Origin: Tissierella sp032104385
Lineage (GTDB): Bacteria; Bacillota; Clostridia; Tissierellales; Tissierellaceae
Direction of reading: 5' to 3'
Length of the DNA: 64,000 nucleotides
Assembly: GCF_032104385.1 (NCBI RefSeq)
Contig: NZ_DAMCHJ010000001.1
Location: 124,001 to 188,000, forward strand
In this document: in pieces, positions 18,058 through 25,228 of the stretch
How positions within the stretch are numbered: position 1 is the stretch's first letter
Layout of the letters: each line of letters begins with the position of its first letter
Notes under the pieces: generated by a model
Told to the model about the DNA's origin: nothing
What the model saw: the letters and a program-made list of their open reading frames with translations, nothing else
The model's database searches: none
Position numbers and translations under genes: made by a program

Positions 18058-18696
18058 TTATTCTTCAGATTCAATTACATCTGGTGCTGCTTCCGTTGCC
18101 TCTGGTATATCACCATCGTCATCTTCATCTTCTTTATTTATGGATGGCTGACCTAATGTACAAACTACATCGTCAAGATCCCTTAATATTGTAATTTTAT
18201 TATCATCAGCCAAACTTAAATCTTTCACCATAATTGGTGTTGTAAAATCCATGTCTGCTACGTCAACTTCTGCACCATTTGGAATATCAGAAGGTAAACA
18301 TTCAATTTCAATTTGATCTAGTATTTGAGTTAAAATTGAAGGTTGAAGTTTTATATTGTCCCTATTAAGCAATACAATTGGAACAGTCATTTTTACCTTT
18401 TCGTCCATGTTTAATTTTTGGAAATCAACATGAAGTATTTGATTTTTTACAGGATCTCTTTGTATTTCTTTTATAATAGCTGGTATTGTTGTACCTTCTA
18501 ATTCCAATCCCAATAGAGATGCACTTCCTGCTGATTTATATACTCTTAAAAATTCTGATGAGTCTACTGAAACACTAACAGTTTCTCCACCCCTGCTATA
18601 TACAACTGCAGGTATAACATTATTTTTTCTCATTTTCTTTACTAGGTTTTTTCCAGAATCTGTCCTCTTCTGTATCTGCATTTTTATAGCTGTCAT
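18058..18696 (-). CDS. rplY: 50S ribosomal protein L25/general stress protein Ctc
   Basis: A 212-residue L25/TL5/Ctc protein that binds 5S rRNA. The N-terminal L25 domain (about 1-92, starting TAIKMQIQKRTDSGKNLVKK) is followed by the TL5-type C-terminal beta domain (about 95-185) and an acidic tail rich in Asp and Glu, common in this family. It has its own ribosome site (GGGGGTATATTAC) and terminator, so may be a single transcription unit. Confidence 0.93.
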   Translation of the reverse strand: MTAIKMQIQKRTDSGKNLVKKMRKNNVIPAVVYSRGGETVSVSVDSSEFLRVYKSAGSASLLGLELEGTTIPAIIKEIQRDPVKNQILHVDFQKLNMDEKVKMTVPIVLLNRDNIKLQPSILTQILDQIEIECLPSDIPNGAEVDVADMDFTTPIMVKDLSLADDNKITILRDLDDVVCTLGQPSINKEDEDDDGDIPEATEAAPDVIESEE

Positions 18697-18783
18697 GTAA
18701 TATACCCCCTATTCTTTTTCTAGTATACTTTAATAGCATATCATATTCTGATTATTTGGGCAAATATTAACCATGTATATCTG

Positions 18784-19044
18784 TTATATCATTACTTGAA
18801 GTATTAATAATAATATTACTCCCGGAACCCCTAGGAATCCTACTATAATAGCATTTAGCGGATTAATCACTATGCTTAATCCAAAATACTTTCCTATGAA
18901 ATTAAAAAGTAATAATGTTATTCCTCCTAAAACTCCATTCCATATTAATTTGATTATTTTCTTAATTGGCCATACAAGTATAATTCCTACAATATATAAT
19001 AAAAACAATCCCATAATATAATAAAAAATTGTACTTAATCCCAT
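18784..19044 (-). CDS. bofA: BofA-like inhibitor of pro-sigma-K processing
   Basis: An 86-residue integral membrane protein with two or three hydrophobic segments and the family stretch NGVLGGITLLLFNFIG. BofA holds the SpoIVFB protease inactive in the outer forespore membrane until the forespore signals. Length and position next to yaaL match Bacillus (87 residues). It indicates an endospore former. Confidence 0.88.
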   Translation of the reverse strand: MGLSTIFYYIMGLFLLYIVGIILVWPIKKIIKLIWNGVLGGITLLLFNFIGKYFGLSIVINPLNAIIVGFLGVPGVILLLILQVMI

Positions 19045-19114
19045 TTTCTTCCCCCCTAATTCTTATTATACTATAATTATAGAGGAATTTAAGGAAATAT
19101 TACATATTTTTGTA

Positions 19115-19375
19115 CTAGCCACTAATAGAAATATCTTCATCTTTAGATTCTTCCTGGAGTGCAGAACTCATGTCCCATTCCTTCATCTGCTTTAATAAAT
19201 ATATATATTTGAGTTTAGACGCTTCCATATCATATATAGCATAATCTATTAAATCTGGGTCTGTAACACTTTCAAAGTAGTTTTCTTTATCTTTCCATTC
19301 TTTATGAGCTAGTCTCAAATTTGCTAGCATTTCTTCTCTTGAATAGTCTTTTTCCTTTTTCCTAAAATTCATCAT
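19115..19375 (-). CDS. yaaL: YaaL-family protein (DUF2508)
   Basis: An 86-residue cytoplasmic helical protein of unknown function. The family pattern is visible in LRLAHKEWKDKENYFESVTD and the following DLIDYAIYDMEASKLKYIY stretch. Directly upstream of bofA, as in Bacillus. Start ATG-ATG after GGGGGTG. Confidence 0.85.
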   Translation of the reverse strand: MMNFRKKEKDYSREEMLANLRLAHKEWKDKENYFESVTDPDLIDYAIYDMEASKLKYIYLLKQMKEWDMSSALQEESKDEDISISG

Positions 19376-19430
19376 AAAAACACCCCCTAATTCTTATCAT
19401 TATCATTGACAAAAACTAAGAGGTATATAC

Positions 19431-20099
19431 CTATATATCTGTCACACTAAATAACATTTTTGAAACTCTAATAGCTTCTTCTGCATTTAAGCAAAATATT
19501 TCTGCTCTATTTAATCCCATATTATCAACCCATAAATTATACTCTTTCTCCCTACAGAAGAAATTCATAATATTTCAGCAGCTTCCTGACCAATTGGCAT
19601 TTTTATTTAAATCTACATGAAGTATATGTAAATTGCTAGGCTCGTAGCTATGAAGTTTCCCATCTTTAACAATTACCTTGATATCAGAACCGCAATTACT
19701 ACATGTGGATACTATCTCTACGTTTTGTTTAAAGGTAAATGCTGCACCAATTGCATCTATGGCACACATGGCTGTAAATTCTCTGCCGTCTTGCAGTTTT
19801 ACTCTATGATTTGTAGGAATTGCTGAAACCGGATAGATAAAATTAATGTTTCCATCTTCGTCTGCTACTATTATGTTTTTCTCAATCAAACCATTTAATA
19901 TACTATTTAATTCTTCATTTGGTATCCTTGTATCTTCAATAATTATAAAAGAATTATTTATTTTAAACGGTTCTTTATTATCAATGACATAATTCATCAA
20001 ATATCTTCTTATTTTTTTTTCCTTATCTAAAAGTTTGCTATCTATACTAACTATTTCTAACTGCTCATTAGAATAATATCTATAATTAGATTGCTCCAT
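19431..20099 (-). CDS. saoL: MerB-like organometal lyase selenoprotein SaoL, copy 1 (Sec175)
   Basis: A 222-residue protein if UGA at 19575-19577 is read as Sec; otherwise it would stop at 174. The core is alkylmercury lyase-like: a winged-helix N-terminus, then FIYPVSAIPTNHRV, AMCAIDAIG and STCSNCG. Cys112 and Asp115 correspond to MerB catalytic Cys96 and Asp99. The sequence SGSC-U-NIMNFFC lies where MerB has its Cys159-Cys160 pair followed by HVHFF, so Cys174 matches catalytic Cys159 and Sec175 matches Cys160. After the UGA come 48 further codons, exactly as in the second copy in this window. MerB protonates carbon-mercury bonds. The substrate here is unknown but probably an organometal(loid). 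Divergent from saoD. Confidence 0.88.
19545..19563 (-). promoter_or_regulatory. SECIS-like hairpin in saoL copy 1
   Basis: Eleven bases after the UGA codon, the mRNA can form TTTCTTC / GGAGAAA (7 pairs, one G-U) with loop TGTAG. The same position in saoL copy 2 forms an equivalent stem with compensating differences. Confidence 0.6.
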
Positions 20100-20210
20100 A
20101 AATATCAGCCCTTTCTAATAAATCTATCACTTTATTAAGATATCACCTTTCCTTAAGCTTGTTAAATAGATATTCTTAATAAGCATACTTTCTGCTATAA
20201 ATTAATTTAA

Positions 20211-20240
20211 TTGTCATTTTTTATACAATTATGGTATTAT
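20211..20240 (+). promoter_or_regulatory. Sigma-A promoter for saoD-saoT-saoE-saoC
   Basis: TTGTCA (20211-20216) and TATTAT (20235-20240) with an 18-bp spacer, about 35 bp before the saoD start. No MerR-type dyad is visible in the spacer. Confidence 0.6.
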
Positions 20241-20274
20241 TTAAAGGATTTCAATAATATAAGGGGGCGTTTTT

Positions 20275-20607
20275 GTGAAAGTTGCATATGTTATTAGTTC
20301 TGATAATTCTAGAGCTATTTTAAGAGATATGGTAATTCCACAGTTAGAATCAGGTAATCATGGAGCCGAAGTTGTAGGTATGTTCTTTGTATTTGATAAT
20401 ACCTTCTTGCTATTAAAAGATACGGATATTGGCGAAAGACTTCAAAAATTACATGAGGAAACTGGAATGATACTTCTAGCTTGCGATCAATGTGCAATTG
20501 AAAGACAAATAGAAAATAATCTGGTGCAAGGTGCCACTATCGGTTGCTTCCCAGTGTTATATGGTGCCCTTGGTTCAGTAGATCTTGACCAAGTAATTAC
20601 ATTCTAG
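20275..20607 (+). CDS. saoD: DsrE-related protein SaoD
   Basis: A 110-residue DsrE/DsrF-fold small cytoplasmic protein. It has the family's Rossmann-like layout (KVAYVISSDNS at the start, EVVGMFFVFDNTF, and a cysteine pair in LLACDQCAIER), suggesting a sulfur or metal carrier role. Start GTG at 20275 after AAGGGGG. First gene of the plus-strand unit saoD-saoT-saoE-saoC and divergent from saoL. A terminator follows, so part of the transcripts stop before saoT. Confidence 0.8.
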   Translation: MKVAYVISSDNSRAILRDMVIPQLESGNHGAEVVGMFFVFDNTFLLLKDTDIGERLQKLHEETGMILLACDQCAIERQIENNLVQGATIGCFPVLYGALGSVDLDQVITF

Positions 20608-20616
20608 AACTATGAG

Positions 20617-20638
20617 GTCCGTTTATACGGACTTTTTT
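20617..20638 (+). terminator. Intrinsic terminator between saoD and saoT
   Basis: GTCCGT-TTAT-ACGGAC followed by six Ts. It should make saoD more abundant than the downstream genes. Confidence 0.8.
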
Positions 20639-20659
20639 ATTTATTATGGAGGTGATATT

Positions 20660-20929
20660 TTGAAGAAAGTCTTAGTTGAATTTATTAATACCTGAACTGG
20701 ATGTGACGGTCATACCCGTGCTGTAGAGGCTGCTGCAGCTAAATATAAAGACAAGGTGGATGTAAAAATTTATTATGCTGGTAAAAATATGGATTATGTA
20801 AAAAAATATGGCGTAATATTTAGAGGGACTTTAATTATTAACGAAAAAAAGAAAATTCAAAGAATATCCAAAGATATTATTGAAAAAGAAATTGAACTAG
20901 CAGTAAAAGAATTAAATGAAAGGAGTTGA
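20660..20929 (+). CDS. saoT: Thioredoxin-like selenoprotein SaoT (Sec12)
   Basis: An 89-residue small thioredoxin-fold protein that is only intact if UGA at 20693-20695 encodes Sec. It begins KKVLVEFINT-U-TGCDGH, giving a redox motif Sec-Thr-Gly-Cys in the position of CxxC after the first beta strand. The rest reads without interruption to the stop at 20927: an AVEAAAAKY helix, then DVKIYYAGKNM, VIFRGTLIINEKKK and a helical end. Start is TTG at 20660 after GGAGGTGATATT. It probably recycles the lyase or reduces metal-thiolate intermediates. Overlooked by standard gene calling because of the early UGA. Confidence 0.88.
20699..20716 (+). promoter_or_regulatory. SECIS-like hairpin in saoT
   Basis: Just after the UGA the mRNA can fold as GGATG / CATACC (one bulged A) with a 7-nt loop containing GG. 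The stem is short, so the evidence is modest. Confidence 0.45.
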
Positions 20930-20936
20930 TTTATAA

Positions 20937-22025
20937 TTGATTTTATTAAGTTTTTTAAAGAGCATCTTATTAGCATCTATGAATATGCTCAATGGTGCAT
21001 CTAGTTGGATAGTTTTTAGCTTTATTATTGCAGGACTTTTACATGACACCATATCTCCAGCTAGATTTCATAAGTCATTAGGAAATACTAAACTTAGCTC
21101 AATTCTAAAGGTAACTATCTCAGGTATGTTTTTACCGATATGTAGCTGTGGGACAATCCCCCTAGGGCTTAGTATGTATTATTCAGGAGCATATCTAGGA
21201 CCAGTACTAGCTTTTATGACTTCCACACCTATTATCAATCCTATAGCCGTTGTACTTAGTTATGGTTTATTAGGAAAAGAACTTACTATTATATACATAG
21301 CTGTTGGTTTTTTCTTACCTTTTGTCATAGGTATAATTGCCAATACCTTTGGAGGTAAGGAATTGAAAAAAGAAGGAATAGAGGCGGAAATCCTTAATAC
21401 CTCTTTAATAGAAGAAGAAAATACAACTATTCTTGATAAACTTAAATCTGGAATGAGTTGGGTTATAAACGATTTAGCCATTGTAGTAAGTAAATACATT
21501 ATTATGGGAATGTTGTTTGGTGGATTTATTCTTACTGCATTTCCCAGTTCATTTATTGAAAAATATTTAGGAAATCCTGGTATGTTATCATTATGGAATA
21601 TAGCAATTCTTGCAACAGTAATGTATGTTTGTGCAGTAGGTCATATACCATTTATTGCTGCTTTAATTGCTAGTGGTGCCTCACCTGGTGCTTCTATCAC
21701 TTTCTTGATGGCAGGTGCAGCTACAAATTTCCCAGAGTTAATAAGTATATATAATGTAATTGGTAAAAGAGCTGCTATAATGTACGCATCAATTGTATCT
21801 ATTGCGTCACTTTTAGTTGGTTACTTTACAAATAAATTACTTATGCCTGGTTTTAAGCCTGTGATTAATATTGATACTGTAGATAATTCAATCCAATATG
21901 CAAATAAGCTAATGTTTATAGCCCCCCAGCCTCTTAAATATATATGTTCTTTAATTATAGTTTGCTTTTTTATAAAGTCTATAATCCCTAAGGCAAAGGA
22001 TTTACTGGCTGAATTTACTAATTAA
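20937..22025 (+). CDS. saoE: ArsP-like efflux permease SaoE
   Basis: A 362-residue integral membrane protein of the DUF318/YraQ-ArsP permease family with about ten membrane helices. The family motif around ICSCGTIPLGLSMYYSG has the conserved cysteine pair, and STPIINPIA follows. ArsP members export trivalent organoarsenicals, and the paired cysteines are thought to bind the metalloid. A cytoplasmic loop (about 135-170) divides the two halves. It starts with TTG at 20937 after AAAGGAG, 8 bp beyond saoT. In this locus it is the likely exporter of the product of organometal cleavage. Confidence 0.85.
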   Translation: MILLSFLKSILLASMNMLNGASSWIVFSFIIAGLLHDTISPARFHKSLGNTKLSSILKVTISGMFLPICSCGTIPLGLSMYYSGAYLGPVLAFMTSTPIINPIAVVLSYGLLGKELTIIYIAVGFFLPFVIGIIANTFGGKELKKEGIEAEILNTSLIEEENTTILDKLKSGMSWVINDLAIVVSKYIIMGMLFGGFILTAFPSSFIEKYLGNPGMLSLWNIAILATVMYVCAVGHIPFIAALIASGASPGASITFLMAGAATNFPELISIYNVIGKRAAIMYASIVSIASLLVGYFTNKLLMPGFKPVINIDTVDNSIQYANKLMFIAPQPLKYICSLIIVCFFIKSIIPKAKDLLAEFTN

Positions 22026-22039
22026 ACGAGGTAATAAAA

Positions 22040-22510
22040 ATGAAGAAAAAAATCAAAGTCTTATTAATAGCATTAATAATATTTTCGCTGGGTTTATTTA
22101 TCTACATAGAGGATAATAGGCAAAAATTAATTGACTTCGGAGTAGATTACGATAATGAACTTCTACTACATTTTAAAGAAAATTTTCCTGATAATGAAGT
22201 AATTAAATGTGGGTATGAAGATTTAAATGGTGATGGAATAAAGGATTTGCTAGTAATATACAATGTTTCTCGCAGAAAAAATGAAATGCTAGTGGTTATT
22301 GATTACGGCGATAGTTATAAATTTTCTGAAAGCACACCTGCTCCGTTAGATAATCAAAAGATAGAATTTAAAGACATAGATAAAACTCCACCTATGGAAG
22401 TTATAGTTTCTGGTTCAAAAGATGGTAATTTTGGATATGCCATATTTCGACTCATTGACGATACTATATTTAAAGATTTATTTGGTGAAGGTATGGAAGA
22501 TTGCTGTTAA
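22040..22510 (+). CDS. saoC: Cys-Cys-COOH protein SaoC
   Basis: A 156-residue protein with one N-terminal membrane anchor (about 6-24) and an extracellular domain containing an FG-GAP/EF-hand-like loop (EDLNGDGIKDLLVIY). It ends in Asp-Cys-Cys and a TAA stop, the C-terminal dicysteine that gives the family its name. In this copy both are Cys rather than Sec. A vicinal thiol pair at a flexible C-terminus, outside the cell, fits capture or hand-over of a thiophilic metal. Last gene of the plus-strand unit. Confidence 0.8.
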   Translation: MKKKIKVLLIALIIFSLGLFIYIEDNRQKLIDFGVDYDNELLLHFKENFPDNEVIKCGYEDLNGDGIKDLLVIYNVSRRKNEMLVVIDYGDSYKFSESTPAPLDNQKIEFKDIDKTPPMEVIVSGSKDGNFGYAIFRLIDDTIFKDLFGEGMEDCC

Positions 22511-22518
22511 TATATTAG

Positions 22519-22552
22519 AAAATGGAGCTATTTTATATAATAGCTCCATTTT
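22519..22552. terminator. Terminator between convergent saoC and saoX
   Basis: Arms of 14 nt (AAAATGGAGCTATT / AATAGCTCCATTTT) with a 6-nt loop. The T run is best on the plus strand. Confidence 0.85.
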
Positions 22553-22564
22553 TTATATAATACA

Positions 22565-23735
22565 TTAATCCTTAATACCATCTATTGTTTTTGCCTTAGT
22601 CATCCATTCTTCATAAGAAAGGCCTATTGGAAATTCTTTATTGATCTTTTCTTCTATAAATGTATTAAAATCCTCAATACCACATGTTTCTAGTAAGTTA
22701 GTAGACATAAACTTTTCATAATCATCTATATTTGGAATTTCTTCTTCTGGGATATTGAAATCATAATAATATTGTATATAATTATCTAAATTTTCCTGTG
22801 AAAATTGCCATGTAATAGTCCTGCCCTCTGCTACAGTTTTCATATAAACCGTTCTAAGACCTACTTCTGGCGGAACTCCAAACCCTTCTGCAAACATCAT
22901 GCCTGCATTATATGGATGCTCATATAAATATTTTATTGCCAGTGCATGGGCTAATACTAATCTCCTTGCTAATTCTGGATGTTCTTCTTTAAAATCATTG
23001 TTCATACAATAAATACAACACATTCCCCAACCTTCTTCATGGTCCTCTGAAACATGAGCCCCCCATCCTGTTGCCATGATTTTACCAATTCCTTCAAACT
23101 CTGCTTGAGAAGCATAAGGGTCACAACAGGAGAAACCATCTAGTTGACCTGCCTTTAATGCAAACAGTTTATCTTTATCTCCCATATCAACTACTTCATA
23201 ATTTTCTANNNNNNNNNNCAGCCCATTTACGCCATTCCGGACTATTATTTGATTTAGTTCCAATGGCTAAAGTCTTGCCAATTAAATCCTTAGGCTCCTT
23301 AATATCGTTGCTAACAACTAAATATCTAGAACCACCAATGTGATTAGCTGCTGCCATAAATAAAGGTGCCCCTTGGTTTACAGAACGTATTGCACCACCA
23401 ATGCCTTGATACCCTACATGCATTTCTCCTGAAGACATTGCTTCCATGATTTTACCAGTCTTTGTAACAACAACATTAAGTCCTAATGCCTTATAAATAC
23501 CTGCCTTTTCTCCTATAATGGATGGAACCATATGATCACAATCTCTATATCCCATTTGTACTACAAACTTTTTATCTGCTTCTGATAGTTCACCTAGTTC
23601 ATATTTTGATACCTCTTCCACTGGATCATAATCCACCTCTTGAATTATAGACTCTTTACTGCTATCTGTACAACCTGCTAAAAAAACAATTCCCATCGCT
23701 AATACTAAAGTCATAGCAATAATTCTTTTCTTCAT
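22565..23735 (-). CDS. saoX: ABC substrate-binding lipoprotein SaoX, copy 1 (interrupted by assembly gap)
   Basis: A NitT/TauT-type periplasmic-binding-like lipoprotein. The N-terminal part has a lipobox LAGC (Cys22), the QMGYRDCDHM motif and VGYQGIGGAIRSV. The C-terminal part contains GFSCCDPY and GMCCIYCMNNDF, unusually cysteine-rich and suited to binding a thiophilic metal or organometal. The two halves lie in different frames only because of ten Ns at 23209-23218. The true gene is presumably continuous, about 390 residues or more, with a short stretch missing. It lies downstream of the MerR gene on the same strand, away from the genes for its likely permease and ATPase. I cannot exclude a further UGA in the gap. 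Confidence 0.8.
23209..23218. other. Assembly gap (10 N) inside saoX
   Basis: Ten Ns interrupt the saoX coding sequence. The flanking frames differ by one, so the real missing length is not 10 bp. Confidence 0.99.
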
Positions 23736-23807
23736 ATGTATTTATTCCTCCCTAGCTTATATTTTATATAATATGTTTTTACATATCATAGGCTTATTTA
23801 ATATATT

Positions 23808-24251
23808 TTATGGATTATTAATATCTTTTGTATTCAGATATTTGATTGTTTCCTGAATATCAATTCCTTCAATATAATGACATATAGCACCTTTACATCC
23901 AGTTATCTTTTTTGCATCTGATAAATGTTTTTCTAACTTATCCTTTTCTGTTTCTAATCTTAATATTTCTGCCTTTATAAAAGATATTTTCTCTTGTATT
24001 TTATGACTTACATAATTGCATGGTGGTATTCCACTGTCTTTTAACTCTAATATTTTCTTTATTTCTTCCAATTCAAATCCCAAGGATCTAGCCTTTTTTA
24101 TAAATAACAGTTTTTCTACATCTCTTCCGTCAAATACTCTATAGTTATTAGAACGTCTTTGTACTTTTCCTAATAACCCCTGGTTATCATAGTATCTAAC
24201 AGCAGAACTATTAAGTCCCGTAACCCTACAAATATCTTTTATAAATAACAT
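23808..24251 (-). CDS. MerR-family metal-responsive regulator
   Basis: A 147-residue MerR protein. An N-terminal winged helix (FIKDICRVTGLNSSAVRYYD) and a long dimerisation helix are followed by a metal loop. Cys78 (IPPCNY), Cys119 and Cys124 (GCKGAICHYIEG) are placed like Cys82/117/126 in mercury MerR or Cys79/114/124 in ZntR, so it should sense a soft metal ion or organometal. It is preceded by its own promoter with a long spacer and a perfect dyad. It lies between saoP and saoX and probably controls at least itself and saoX. Confidence 0.9.
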   Translation of the reverse strand: MLFIKDICRVTGLNSSAVRYYDNQGLLGKVQRRSNNYRVFDGRDVEKLLFIKKARSLGFELEEIKKILELKDSGIPPCNYVSHKIQEKISFIKAEILRLETEKDKLEKHLSDAKKITGCKGAICHYIEGIDIQETIKYLNTKDINNP

Positions 24252-24269
24252 AGCTTTCTCCTACCTCCT

Positions 24270-24301
24270 ATTATAAACCTTAAAGTCGACTTTAAGGTCA
24301 A
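24270..24301 (-). promoter_or_regulatory. MerR-type promoter with 20-bp spacer and central dyad
   Basis: On the minus strand TTGACC (24296-24301) and TATAAT (24270-24275) are 20 bp apart. This over-long spacing is typical of promoters twisted open by MerR activators. A perfect 22-bp palindrome at 24277-24298 (half-site ACCTTAAAGTC) fills the spacer. The transcript starts just before the merR ribosome site. Confidence 0.88.
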
Positions 24302-24346
24302 GAGCAAAATGGAAATTGTATAATAATTATCAATAAGAGTTTTCTT

Positions 24347-24381
24347 TTAAAAAACATCCATCAGATAATCTGATAGATGTT
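24347..24381 (-). terminator. Intrinsic terminator after saoP
   Basis: Arms AACATCTATCAGA / TCTGATGGATGTT with a 3-nt loop and six Us on the minus strand, directly after the TAA at 24382. Its position supports the extended (Sec-containing) reading of saoP, whose alternative UGA stop would lie 170 bp earlier. Confidence 0.85.
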
Positions 24382-25209
24382 TTAATCTGCTTTCCATCTT
24401 AGTAATATACTTTCAATTAAGAGCATCAATTTATCAATGCCAAACCCAATTAAAGCAGCTATAAACATATATGCTATAATTGTATGGGTTTCCATTCTAG
24501 ATTGAGCTTCTACCATACAGTAGCCGAACCCGGCACTGGTCGCAATAAACTCAGCTCAGATAACCGACATCCATCCCATACCAATGGCTAATCTTATTCC
24601 AGTAATAATCCCTGGAAGAGAGCCTGGGAGAACTATATCTTTAATAATATTAAAAGTACTTGCTCCCATGCTTCGAGCTGCATTATAGAAATCCTTATTT
24701 ATATCTTGCACTCCTGCTATTGTATTTAATATAATGGTGAAAATTCCAGAAAACGCAATCATAAAAATTGTGGGTCCATCACCAAGACCAAACCAAATAA
24801 TAGATAGTGGTACCCATGCCATAATAGGAACTTGCCTTAAAGAGTTTATAAATGGAGCCATAGCTCTTAACATAGGTTTTGAATATCCCATAATCATACC
24901 AATGGGTAACCCAACAATAAGTGCATAAAAGGCACCCGTCATAACACGACGCATGGTTATACCAATATTCCTAAGTACATATAAATCTGTTATAGCCTTA
25001 AATAAAGACTCTATTACACTTTTTAAGGAAGGGAAAAGAAATGGTTTGTCAACAATTTCTGCTGCAACTGACCATACTATACCAATAGTTATCAATGCAA
25101 TTGGAGTATAAATATTAAAATCTTTACCATTTAGCTTTCTCCAATTGTTTCTATCCTTCATTTTACTTGCGTGTACCATTCTTTTTACATCTTTTTCTTG
25201 TGTATTCAA
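24382..25209 (-). CDS. saoP: ABC permease selenoprotein SaoP, copy 1 (Sec218)
   Basis: A 275-residue BPD_transp_1 permease of the NitT/TauT type with six membrane helices and the EAA-like loop around FYNAARSMGASTFNIIKDIV. UGA at 24556-24558 falls in WMSVI-U-AEFIATSAGFGY, the well-conserved periplasm-side/helix-5 region where related permeases read V-A-A-E. The 57 residues after it are needed for the last helix and continue in frame to a terminator. Sec therefore replaces an alanine-like residue in the membrane part. The paralogue at 30987-31895 has AAEMIGA at this place and no Sec. Start is TTG at 25209, somewhat far from GGAGGTG. Confidence 0.85.
24518..24538 (-). promoter_or_regulatory. SECIS-like hairpin in saoP
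   Basis: Seventeen bases after the UGA the mRNA forms CAGT-GCC / GGC-(T)-ACTG with loop GGGTTC, a strong 7-bp stem with one bulged T. The distance and the G-rich loop suit a bacterial SECIS. Confidence 0.65.
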
Positions 25210-25228
25210 TTCTCTTCTTCACCTCCAA

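Noticed and set aside
19575..19577. UGA in saoL (and the other four) as a sequencing error or nonsense mutation
   Set aside because: Both saoL copies have it at the same site with conserved sequence after it. Five UGAs (never UAA or UAG) interrupt proteins of one functional cluster, next to Cys or in redox motifs in most cases.
20927..20929. Possible further Sec readthrough at the end of saoT
   Set aside because: The UGA follows AAAGGAG serving saoE, and the extension shows no homology-like features.
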